Assembly: GCF_024585285.1 (NCBI RefSeq)
Contig: NZ_CP040755.1
Coordinates: forward strand, 310,001-374,000
Direction: 5' to 3'
Source of the DNA: Colwellia sp. M166
GTDB lineage: Bacteria > Pseudomonadota > Gammaproteobacteria > Enterobacterales > Alteromonadaceae
DNA length: 64,000 nt
This document shows, in pieces, positions 47,302 through 55,587 of this stretch. The position numbers were made by a program, and so were the translations under genes. The notes beneath the pieces are model-generated. The model was not told where the DNA came from. It saw nothing but the letters and a program-made list of their open reading frames with translations, and searched no databases. Numbering within the stretch: position 1 is the first letter of the stretch; every line of letters begins with the position of its first letter.

Positions 47302-48058
47302 CTAACTTAACTGATCATCATCAGTCAATTTATTTAACTGTTTTCGTATCGATTCTCCTTTTAAATTCACCTTGATTGCACCATGAATAAGCCTGTCTAA
47401 AATAGCATCAGCGTGCGTTGATTCTCCGATCATTTCATGCCAGTTTTCCTGTGGTAACTGACTAATAATGATGTGTGATTTATAACCATACCTCGCATCA
47501 ATTAATTCAAGTAAGTCACTTCTCTGTTGAGCACTGAGTGGCTCAAGCCCCCAATCATCTAAAAATAAGTAAGTCGACTTTAATGAGTTTACTCAGTAAC
47601 TTTCGATAACTGCCATCGGCCTGTGCTAGGAATAGACTTTCAAGTAATTCTTTTAGCCGAATATAAAAAACGCTTTTACCTTGTAGGCAATGTTCATGGC
47701 CTAAGGCACACGCTAGGTATGTTTTGCCACAACCTGTTGCGCCCGTGATTAATATATTCTGATGTAAACTCAGCCAGGTACTTTGGCTGAGACTACGTAT
47801 TTGCGTTTTATCTAGGTTGCGCTTCGGCGAGTAAATGAGTTGGTTTAATTGACCCGGTAACCTGAATTTAGCTTGTCGTACAAGTCGATCGATTTTTCTT
47901 TCATCACGTGTATCAATTTCATGTGTGAGCAATAAACTGATGCGCTCTATAAAGCTTTGCTCTTGATATAGGTTTGGCTGTTCAAGCTGTTGCTTGAGTG
48001 CTTGCTTTATACCCGATAACTTGAGCAGTTGAAGTTGCTGATTAATGGTGTCTATCAT
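47302..48058 (-). pseudogene. istB: IstB helper ATPase of IS21, single frameshift
   Basis: Codons from 48058 read MIDTINQQLQLLKLSGIKQA, then Walker A ITGATGCGKTYLACALGHE. The frame breaks at DLLIF(R), where a run of five T replaces the expected four. In the next frame the rest continues LDDWGLEPLSAQQRSDLLEL... to a TAG at 47302. Restored length is ~252 aa, normal for IstB. The extra T may be a mutation, a sequence error, or a slippery site. Confidence 0.88.
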
Positions 48059-48069
48059 GTTGGTATTCC

Positions 48070-49620
48070 TTAATGGTAGTAATCTGTGCCACGTATGTTG
48101 CTATGTTTGACTGATTTTTCTGGCTCTGTTTGCTGTGTGGGTAAGGGTTGCTGATCTAACCCTTTTTTTAATATCTGTTTAATTGATCTAAGCGTGGTCG
48201 TATTCATACTGATTGCCCGATAACATGCTTGTTCGAGGCGTGGTTTTGAGTAGGTTTTAGCTAAACTCAACACGCCTAAACAGCTGCGGTAAGCTTGCTC
48301 AGGATGGCGTTTTCTATTAAGCAGTAATTCAACAACCTGATGGGTATAATCACCGATACTCAATGCCCATGAGCGTAAGTTTATTGGTGACTGCTCATGC
48401 TGTTTTTGATGCGCCTTTGGCATATGATGTGCCTGTGTTGTATGTCCGCCTAAACGGTTCGACCTTGGATGTTGCGCAATCAAGGTATCGTGATGATAAA
48501 GCTGTACGAGTTGATTGGTGATGTGTGCACGCAATTGTTTCTTAACCCATTGATGTGGCACGCTGTAGTAGTGTTTTTCTATGTCAACATGATAATCAAT
48601 GTGTACACGCACCGTTTTGATTTGTGTGTATTGATAAGGGTTCTCAGGCAATGGTTTTAATGCATTTTTATCGACTAAATCAAATAGCTGCTTGCGTGAT
48701 TGTTGGTATTGCTTCATCACCTTATTGTTCATCACGTCAAGTAACTTTGCTATTTCATGATTTAATTGCGCTAAACTATAAAAGGTTTGGTGACGCAAAC
48801 GCGCCATGATCCAACGCTCTACAATTTGTACACCGACCTCAGCTTTGGATTTATCTTTGGGTTTATAAGGTCTAGCGGGTATGACAGCGACATTAAAGTA
48901 CTCTGCTAGCTGGTGGTATGTCGGGTTTAGGTCAGGCTCGTAGCGACAAGTTTTACTCACCGCACTTCTGAGGTTGTCGGGAATAACAACGTCAGGAACA
49001 CCACCTAAAAACTCAAAGCAACGGGCATGACTCATCACCCAATCTTCAAGTTGTTGACTATAGGTTGCCTCAGCATAGGTATAATTTGATGCGCCTAGTA
49101 CAGCAACAAATACCTGAGCGGTACGTTTTTCCTGTGTCGTAGGGCAAGTGATGGCAATTGTGGGACCACAATAATCGACAAACAGTTTTTCACCGCCTTT
49201 ATGCTGCTGACGCATGGATAGCCGCTGCGTACCTAACCACTGCTTATAAGCACGGCAGAAGTGACTGTAGCTGTAATAAGGCTCGCCCACTTTTTCAAGT
49301 AACTCATCAAACACGAGCTGCAATGTTAAGAGTTTATGTTGTTTTAAATCCTTATTGATACTTAACCAATCAGGCGTTGGGTATCTTTTCTTACGTGTTG
49401 AGAAGCGCCTTAGTTTGGTATTGAGAAACGAATTTTGTTGCTGCTCCTCTGGAATTGGCCATTGATTAAAGCCTAATTCATTCGCCTTTTTAACATAATT
49501 TGCGACGGTGCCAGGCGAAATATTTAAGCTTCTTGCGATCTCTCGATGAGATAACTTTGCTGAGTACTTCAGCCGTAAAATAGAATGTAATTTACTCATA
49601 GATATAGGTTTTGTTGCCAT
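48070..49620 (-). CDS. istA: IS21 transposase IstA
   Basis: 516 aa from the ATG at 49620 (GAGGA 9 nt before; an upstream ATG at 49662 is less likely). N-terminal HTH (YSAKLSHREIARSLNISPGT), then a DDE integrase core: FVDYCGPTIAI, VFVAVLGASNYTYAEA, and DVVIPDNLRSAV with the second Asp and SKAEVGVQIVERW with the Glu. The length is normal. It pairs with the IstB gene 11 bp downstream, which is frameshifted, so the copy may be defective. Confidence 0.9.
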   Translation of the reverse strand: MATKPISMSKLHSILRLKYSAKLSHREIARSLNISPGTVANYVKKANELGFNQWPIPEEQQQNSFLNTKLRRFSTRKKRYPTPDWLSINKDLKQHKLLTLQLVFDELLEKVGEPYYSYSHFCRAYKQWLGTQRLSMRQQHKGGEKLFVDYCGPTIAITCPTTQEKRTAQVFVAVLGASNYTYAEATYSQQLEDWVMSHARCFEFLGGVPDVVIPDNLRSAVSKTCRYEPDLNPTYHQLAEYFNVAVIPARPYKPKDKSKAEVGVQIVERWIMARLRHQTFYSLAQLNHEIAKLLDVMNNKVMKQYQQSRKQLFDLVDKNALKPLPENPYQYTQIKTVRVHIDYHVDIEKHYYSVPHQWVKKQLRAHITNQLVQLYHHDTLIAQHPRSNRLGGHTTQAHHMPKAHQKQHEQSPINLRSWALSIGDYTHQVVELLLNRKRHPEQAYRSCLGVLSLAKTYSKPRLEQACYRAISMNTTTLRSIKQILKKGLDQQPLPTQQTEPEKSVKHSNIRGTDYYH

Positions 49621-49814
49621 TATTGTTATCCTCACCAAACGATTTAGATAACGGTTTAACATACCTACAAAAATTGATAAAACATGAACTCAGTGACGAG
49701 TGGTATTAAGCTTTGATCGGCAAAATCATTAAGAGCACAAAAGTGATCATTTACAAGTGATTTTAGTGATCAAAGCTTAATGAGAATAAGCGATCAAAGT
49801 TAATGCCATTGGGT

Positions 49815-50140
49815 GATCAAAGCTGGAGAGAATATGCAACTGGCATACGTCATGCTGAAATAATTGGATGTACAGGGCAAGCTTTAACTGCTCCAAGAAG
49901 CAAGGTTAAAGAGCTTAGCGACAGGGAAGAAAGCCACAAACCGGGAGTGATACTGTTTATATTGGTGAGGCTGAGCAGGTTTCAAGTCGAGTATATCAGC
50001 ACTTTGGCAAAGGTTTTTGGAATGAAGAGATCTGCTAACGAATAAAAATGAAAATTTAACAAAACACACGTCAAACTCTTAGAATCGAGATTAGTTGTTT
50101 TAACTCATCAAGTAAACAGAGATGAATTGCTTAATAGTAA
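49815..50140 (+). pseudogene. Decayed GIY-YIG (DUF4357-type) nuclease gene
   Basis: Fragments in shifting frames: ATGIRHAEIIGCTGQALTAP, then PRSKVKELSDREESHKPGV in one frame, DTVYIGEAEQVSSRVYQHFG and KGFWNEEIC in the next, and KFNKTHVKLLESRLVVL in a third. In order they match the GIY-YIG proteins that carry DUF4357 (VYIGEAE..., FWNEAI..., NLTKAHVKYLESRL). At least two frameshifts and the missing 5' end show it is dead. The IS21 element abuts its 5' side and may have removed the start. Confidence 0.72.
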
Positions 50141-50229
50141 TCTGCCATTACATTACTGACCTTATCGACAGTACGATTAGGTCAGAACGTATATGCAGAG
50201 GGCCAGCAGAGCTACTACAGTTTAAGTCA

Positions 50230-51402
50230 TCACAATAAGGCTTTTATACCATCAGTTAAACCACTTAACGTTAGGGGATACATTTTATTTTCAACAAGTT
50301 GCGACATAATATTAATTGAAGCATAGTATGGCCATTGCGGTTGCCCTTGAGGGTTTAGCCAAATAACATTATCAAAATGATCTGTTATTCTTTGCATCCA
50401 AACACTACCAGGCTCTTCATTCCAGTGTTCAACACTGCCGCCGGGGTAAGTTATTTCGTATGGCCCCATGGTGGCATCACCAACAAAAATCACTTTATAA
50501 TCTCGACTGTAAGTATGCAGCACTTGCAATAACTCTATTTTTTCACTTTGCCTGCGAGTATTATCTTTCCAAACAGTTTCATAAACACAATTATGAAAAT
50601 AGAAAAATTCAAGATGTTTAAATTCAGCATGCACGGCAGAGAAAATCTGCTCGCAAATTTTGATATGATCATCCATCGAACCACCAACATCGAAAAACAT
50701 TAATACTTTAATCGCATTATGGCGCTCGGGTTTCATTTTGATGTCTAGATAACCTGCATTATTCGCGGTTGCGGCAATCGTATCGTCTAAATCCAATTCT
50801 TCACTAGCACCGGTACGAGCAAACTGTCTAAGCTTACGAAGCGCAACTTTAATATTTCGCGTACCAATTTCAACTTGATTATCCAAATTTCGATATTGAC
50901 GCTTATCCCATACTTTAGCTGCTTTACGATGACGAGAATTGTCTTGGCCTATTCTTATGCCTTCTGGGTTGTAGCCATAAGCACCAAAAGGAGATGTGCC
51001 ACCTGTACCAATCCACTTATTGCCCCCTTGATGACGTTTCTCTTGCTCTTTTAAACGCTCAGCCAATGTTTCCATTAACTTGTCAAAGCCACCCACAGCC
51101 TCTAACTGTGCTTTATCTTCTTCAGTTAACGACTTTTCAAGTTGCTTTCTCAACCAATCCTCAGGGATACCATCTAAATCAAGTTCTAATGATTCTACGC
51201 CTTTAAAATAGTCGGCAAAAGCACGGTCAAACTTGTCAAAATAGCTCTCGTCTTTAACTAAAATAGCTCGGCTAATAACGTAAAAGTCATCAATTTTGGC
51301 GAATACTACCTGCTGCTCTAATGCACGAATTAAATCAAGTAATTCACGCATAGTGCATGGGACTTTATATTCTCGAACTTTACTAAAAAAACCAATTAAC
51401 AT
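50230..51402 (-). CDS. VWA-domain protein, island copy
   Basis: 390 aa, close homolog of the chromosomal VWA protein at 62140. The N-terminal half is helical with a conserved KWIGTGGTSPFGAYGYNPEG linker; the C-terminal VWA domain has the metal site DVGGSMDDH (~243-251) and VFVGDATMGPYEIT. MoxR/VWA pairs act together in protein or cofactor maturation (CoxD/CoxE style). It starts 3 bp after the island MoxR stop. Last gene of the recombinase operon. Confidence 0.87.
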   Translation of the reverse strand: MLIGFFSKVREYKVPCTMRELLDLIRALEQQVVFAKIDDFYVISRAILVKDESYFDKFDRAFADYFKGVESLELDLDGIPEDWLRKQLEKSLTEEDKAQLEAVGGFDKLMETLAERLKEQEKRHQGGNKWIGTGGTSPFGAYGYNPEGIRIGQDNSRHRKAAKVWDKRQYRNLDNQVEIGTRNIKVALRKLRQFARTGASEELDLDDTIAATANNAGYLDIKMKPERHNAIKVLMFFDVGGSMDDHIKICEQIFSAVHAEFKHLEFFYFHNCVYETVWKDNTRRQSEKIELLQVLHTYSRDYKVIFVGDATMGPYEITYPGGSVEHWNEEPGSVWMQRITDHFDNVIWLNPQGQPQWPYYASINIMSQLVENKMYPLTLSGLTDGIKALL

Positions 51403-51405
51403 AAG

Positions 51406-52248
51406 TTATCGACCAGAGCGATTGATAAAGGCTAACTTTTCAAACAAGTGTACGTCTTGTTCGTTTTTCAATAATGCCCCATGTAATGGTGGGATAGACT
51501 TCTCTCTGTCTTTGTTCTGTATAGTTTCAGGTGAAATATCGTCAGCCAAAAGCAACTTGATCCAATCGAGCAGCTCCGATGTAGAAGGTTTCTTTTTCAA
51601 TCCTGGGATATCTCTCAAGTTAAAAAAAGATCCAAGCGCTTGATCGAGTAATGACTTTTTAATATTTGGAAAATGCACATCAACAATTTTCCCCATTTCG
51701 TCAGCATCTGGAAATTGTATATAGTGAAAGAAGCACCTTCTGAGAAAAGCGTCAGGAAGCTCTTTTTCATTGTTGCTTGTGATAATAATGATTGGTCTAT
51801 TTTTAGCCGTTATTAATTGACTTGTTTCATATACGTAAAACTCCATACGATCTAATTCCTGAAGCAAATCATTCGGAAATTCTATATCGGCCTTATCTAT
51901 TTCATCGATCAATAAAACGCAGCGCTTGTCACTTTCAAATGCATGCCAAAGTTTCCCTTTTACAATATAATTAGCAATGTCATGAACTTTATCTTCACCA
52001 AGCTGAGAGTCTCGCAGTCTTGATACAGCATCATAATCGTACAAGCCTTGCTGTGCTTTGGTCGTTGATTTGATATTCCACTGTATTAACTCCAAGCCTA
52101 AGTTATCTGCAATTTCTTCTGCTAACATGGTTTTTCCTGTACCAGGCTCGCCTTTAATCAATAAAGGTTTTTCGAGGGTAATAGCTGCATTAACTGCAAG
52201 CTTAAGCCCATGACTTGTTATATAGTTTTCTGTGCCGTTAAATGACAT
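51406..52248 (-). CDS. MoxR AAA-ATPase, complete island copy of the interrupted gene
   Basis: 280 aa, intact: Walker A GEPGTGKT (~34-41), Walker B LLIDEIDKAD (~113-122), sensor and Arg finger in ITSNNEKELPDAFLRRC (~155-171). By eye it is 65-75% identical to the two halves of the split chromosomal gene, so it is a diverged ortholog, not a recent duplicate. GAGG precedes the ATG, 15 bp after the RecD-like helicase stop, so it is co-transcribed with the recombinase genes. It likely replaces the function lost by insertion. Confidence 0.92.
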   Translation of the reverse strand: MSFNGTENYITSHGLKLAVNAAITLEKPLLIKGEPGTGKTMLAEEIADNLGLELIQWNIKSTTKAQQGLYDYDAVSRLRDSQLGEDKVHDIANYIVKGKLWHAFESDKRCVLLIDEIDKADIEFPNDLLQELDRMEFYVYETSQLITAKNRPIIIITSNNEKELPDAFLRRCFFHYIQFPDADEMGKIVDVHFPNIKKSLLDQALGSFFNLRDIPGLKKKPSTSELLDWIKLLLADDISPETIQNKDREKSIPPLHGALLKNEQDVHLFEKLAFINRSGR

Positions 52249-52263
52249 TCATTACCTCTGTTA

Positions 52264-54519
52264 TTAATTCTTTGGGGTTATGCTATTGGCTTTCAAAAGT
52301 TCTTGCAAGTATGTTTTCCGCTGGCTTGCATTGCTTTGGTTTTTTATAGCGCTAAACAGTTTTTCCTTTGGCCCGACGATATGAATTTCAGTTTCAGCCC
52401 TTGTTATGGCAGTATATAACCATGCGCGATCTAAGTTACTACCTCTAGAGAGCGCAACAATAACACGCGGGAATTGCGAGCCTTGCGCCTTATGTAATGT
52501 GATAGCGTAGCCTGCTTTTAACGAAAGAAGCAGAGCTTGTGTCAAGGGAATGAATTCTTGATTCTCATCTTCAAAATCAGCCATTTTTACCATACCCAGA
52601 TGTCCATCGGTCTGTTCAACGTTAATCAATTTACCAAGAGAACCATTCTGTACACCCGCATCGTAATTATTTTGTGTGAATAATACAGGGTCGTTTTGAT
52701 ATAAATCATCTTGGAAATGTTGCCCATCTATATCAAATACAAGACGTTTACCATCAGGATTCAACTCTCGTTGGCATTGTGTATTAATCTTGTCTACTAA
52801 AGCGTTGGTAGGGGCTACTACGCGACTTTGGGATGGTGATTGCTTGTATAGCTCTACACACGCATCAGCAACGTGATCAAATTCAACATCGTGGAATGTG
52901 ATTGCCCCTGTTGTTAGCGAACTAGGTATCTGCCCTTCATTAATCAATTTTGAATACTCTGGGATCCCCGAACTTGCTCCTTGACGTTTAACAATATCCA
53001 AGTGGGTGTTTCGTATAACACCAGATCCAACAATGTCGGCTAAGATGTTTCCAGCACCAATTGGCGGGAGTTGATTTGGATCTCCAACAAACAGGAGTCT
53101 TATAGATGGATCTATATGTATGATGATTTTAAATATGGTTGATAAATCAACCATTGAGCTTTCATCGATTACAAGTAAAAATTTGTTGTCACCTAAATCG
53201 TCAAGAGGTTCTTCTCTTAAAAATTTGGCGATAGTAGAGCACGGACGCTTAATGCTTTGGCGCATTCTCATGGCTGCTCGACCACTCAATGCGACAGCTT
53301 TAATATTATATCCAAGTTCCTGATAGGAATTTAAAACCGTATTTAGTACCGTTGTCTTGCCGGTTCCAGCCCCTCCTGTGATACAAGAAATAGCATAGCT
53401 CACAGATGTCATTACAGACTCTTTCTGTTGATACTCTAATTCAAAGGGGTTTGCTGAAAAAGCGTTAACACAAGCCGTATTTTCAGCTTCTTCGTATTTT
53501 TCACCTTGAGCATGTAAATTTAAGAAGCGCTTAGCGACAACATTCTCCATTATGAAAGTAGGAGTGAATTGATACTTTCCACTGTCAGGGTAGATGATAA
53601 ATGCGTTTTTATCATAAGCTCCGTTCAGTGCTTGATTGACGAGTTCATCACAATGTAGTAATTCTTTTAAGCGTTTTCTTATGTCCTTATTGCTCGCGAC
53701 AGTATGTCCCTTGGTTGCATGCTTTCTGAGGCATTGAGTAACCGCCGCAACTAAGCGCCTATCATCATTATCATTTACGTTAAAATGTGTTTTAGCAAGC
53801 TTGTCATTGGCTTGAAATGTCATACCAAACAAGCTGAGCGAGTAGGGGTTCTCTTTAATTAATTTTGTAGGATCAGCATCTACTTCAATATCATCAAACT
53901 CTAATGTTCTATTATTACCCCCTTTAAACTTATAAATTCGCTTTTGAATTTGTGATGGAATTCCATGCTCAGTAAAGAACTTTGAGTGTTTCAAGAAAGA
54001 GAATTTTTCATAGCCAGTTATAAGACTGATTGCTGACTCTTTACCAAGGTGATTTACCGTTAATAGTTTAGCTAAGTCTTTATCTTCTAGAACTTTATAA
54101 ACACCTTCACCAAAGGCTTTCCATAGGCGTTCAGCAGTTGAAACACCAACACCTTTGAAGTGAGGCGTATCAGCAATAAATGATTTAAACCCTACAGGGT
54201 TGTTAGATAAAATTAGTTTAGCGGTGATCGCATCAGCATTAATATGATGCTTTTTAATAAAGTAATTACCATCAAAGCTAGCTGCTTCTTCATAGCTTGC
54301 TTCTCCGGTGATTGACCATATTTCACCTTCAGATGGCTCAGGGAATATAGTGTCTGATAGTTTTATTGTGTAGTAATTAATCTTATTGAGTATGGTGTGA
54401 TGTACATTATCAACAGAAACTGCGCTAAAGGCCATTGTTGAATCGTTTTGCTTAAAGCTTGTAAAGACTTTAGTTATACGAACGGTGATATCTGCTTTGT
54501 AAGCTGTTCGCTGGCTCAT
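52264..54519 (-). CDS. RecD2-like SF1 DNA helicase
   Basis: 751 aa. N-terminal OB/HhH-like region (PHFKGVGVSTAERLWKAFGE, ~138-157), then the SF1 core: Walker A ITGGAGTGKTT, Walker B LLVIDESSMVD, motif III LLFVGDPNQLPPIGAGN, and the C-terminal UvrD-like TLHKAQGSQFPRV and YTAITRAE. The layout is RecD2/TraA-like: 5'-3' DNA unwinding. It lies between the small coiled-coil gene and moxR in the recombinase operon, overlapping the former by 4 bases, so a role in island replication, excision or transfer is plausible. Confidence 0.85.
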   Translation of the reverse strand: MSQRTAYKADITVRITKVFTSFKQNDSTMAFSAVSVDNVHHTILNKINYYTIKLSDTIFPEPSEGEIWSITGEASYEEAASFDGNYFIKKHHINADAITAKLILSNNPVGFKSFIADTPHFKGVGVSTAERLWKAFGEGVYKVLEDKDLAKLLTVNHLGKESAISLITGYEKFSFLKHSKFFTEHGIPSQIQKRIYKFKGGNNRTLEFDDIEVDADPTKLIKENPYSLSLFGMTFQANDKLAKTHFNVNDNDDRRLVAAVTQCLRKHATKGHTVASNKDIRKRLKELLHCDELVNQALNGAYDKNAFIIYPDSGKYQFTPTFIMENVVAKRFLNLHAQGEKYEEAENTACVNAFSANPFELEYQQKESVMTSVSYAISCITGGAGTGKTTVLNTVLNSYQELGYNIKAVALSGRAAMRMRQSIKRPCSTIAKFLREEPLDDLGDNKFLLVIDESSMVDLSTIFKIIIHIDPSIRLLFVGDPNQLPPIGAGNILADIVGSGVIRNTHLDIVKRQGASSGIPEYSKLINEGQIPSSLTTGAITFHDVEFDHVADACVELYKQSPSQSRVVAPTNALVDKINTQCQRELNPDGKRLVFDIDGQHFQDDLYQNDPVLFTQNNYDAGVQNGSLGKLINVEQTDGHLGMVKMADFEDENQEFIPLTQALLLSLKAGYAITLHKAQGSQFPRVIVALSRGSNLDRAWLYTAITRAETEIHIVGPKEKLFSAIKNQSNASQRKTYLQELLKANSITPKN

Positions 54520-54941
54520 AGTTTTGATAGTTCCTCGTAAACTTCAGCAAATTCACTTAAACGGCCTTTGTTGGCTCTGAGAACCTTATTTTCAGCCTCT
54601 AACTCAACAATGCGCTGTTCAAGGTCAGGTACGCGAGATTGCTCTCTAGCAGCCTTTAACGACTCTCTTTGCAGTGTTTTAGGTGCTCGTTCTTCTTTTT
54701 CGCCTTTTGTTGTTAAGGCTGGCAATACCAATCGCTCTCTGAGTCCATCCTCAAGCTTTTTTAAATCATCTTTAATTGTTTGGTTGGAGCCTAGTACAGA
54801 CTTGGCAAAGCCACATTGTTCAGCAATGTTTTTTCGATTTAATTTACCCCTAAAAATGATATCAACATAATCCTGATCGGACATAGAATCTCTCCATGTC
54901 TCAAACAACTTAACGCTATTATCTCCAGATACTGAGGACAT
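54516..54941 (-). CDS. Small coiled-coil protein of the recombinase operon
   Basis: 141 aa from the ATG at 54941, chosen for GAGGA 5 nt upstream and a 1-nt gap from the previous stop. Residues ~20-60 may be an HTH (LNRKNIAEQCGFAKSVLGSN); the C-terminal part (~95-135, VPDLEQRIVELEAENKVLRA) is a leucine-zipper-like coiled coil. This layout is seen in integrase-associated accessory proteins. Function unknown, perhaps a DNA-bending or directionality factor (inference). Confidence 0.65.
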   Translation of the reverse strand: MSSVSGDNSVKLFETWRDSMSDQDYVDIIFRGKLNRKNIAEQCGFAKSVLGSNQTIKDDLKKLEDGLRERLVLPALTTKGEKEERAPKTLQRESLKAAREQSRVPDLEQRIVELEAENKVLRANKGRLSEFAEVYEELSKL

Positions 54942-54942
54942 G

Positions 54943-55587
54943 CTAATCCTCCTCGGGTATGAATGAAAGCTTATTGATAGCGTCAATGAAAAAAGGCTTA
55001 GTTACAGGTTTACCTTTAACGTCTACTATTCGCCCATGTTCTCCTAGTTTCCAGCCCAAATCCTTTAACTTGTTCTCTGATATGAAACTAGTAAGAGCGT
55101 TGACTTCTCCTGAAGTAAGCTTGTTTTCAAGCGCTACAAAATCTTCTTGAGGTGTATTTTTGCGATGATCTAATTCAATCAATCCTTTGCTTTTTTGCAG
55201 ATTTAGTTCATTTTGTAACTTTCTGTTTGTAGAAATCAAATCAAGAACCATAAGTCGTGTAACGGTGTCTTCAATGCAATTAGCAAGACGAAGAGGCTCT
55301 GAATTTCTTGCTTTCTTTGGTACAGGTTTGGAGTAGCGAGCTCTGTAAACCATTACGAGGCTTTGATACAGAGGGCTTAACTTACTTTTATTTTTGATAG
55401 TCGATTCTGCGGGACCACCCATTTCTTTCGATATTTTCCCGATTACCCCAAAACTGAAATCAGTTGACTTACCTGTTACTTGGCTTTCGCAGGCTTTCTT
55501 TAATATTTTTAGCTTAGCCTTAACTGAATCTGACGATCCTTCAATTAAGCCTTGGTATATCTCTTCAATTACGTCAGTCATTTTCAC
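54943..55587 (-). CDS. gmtX: GmtX-like third protein of the gamma-mobile-trio
   Basis: 214 aa, soluble. It starts on GTG overlapping the GmtZ stop by 4 bases; an ATG 6 bases on is an alternative. It has no known enzymatic motif. Segments include FSFGVIGKISKEMGGPAEST (~45-64), an HTH-like stretch, and KPFFIDAINKLSFIPEED at the end. I name it from its position directly after the GmtY/GmtZ pair and from recalled family size (~210 aa). Confidence 0.7.
   Translation of the reverse strand: MKMTDVIEEIYQGLIEGSSDSVKAKLKILKKACESQVTGKSTDFSFGVIGKISKEMGGPAESTIKNKSKLSPLYQSLVMVYRARYSKPVPKKARNSEPLRLANCIEDTVTRLMVLDLISTNRKLQNELNLQKSKGLIELDHRKNTPQEDFVALENKLTSGEVNALTSFISENKLKDLGWKLGEHGRIVDVKGKPVTKPFFIDAINKLSFIPEED

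Larger units (their letters stand above)
47222..49811 (-). mobile_element. IS21-family insertion sequence (ends approximate)
   Basis: istA and istB flanked by inverted, internally repeated ends built on TGATCAAAGC. At the right, GTGATCAAAGCTTAATGAGA and a second GATCAAAG (49767-49800); at the left, the mirror copies CTTTGATC at 47237 and 47260. Multiple terminal repeats are typical of IS21. Exact tips could not be fixed: no clear target duplication was seen. Confidence 0.75.

Noticed and set aside
49803..50045. 80-aa intact protein gene on the plus strand
   Set aside because: Only its first ~50 residues match a known family, which continues in other frames. It is part of a pseudogene.
50230..52248. 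Recent tandem duplication of the chromosomal moxR-VWA pair
   Set aside because: Protein identity is only about 65-75% by eye and the copy is part of the recombinase operon, so it came in with the island.
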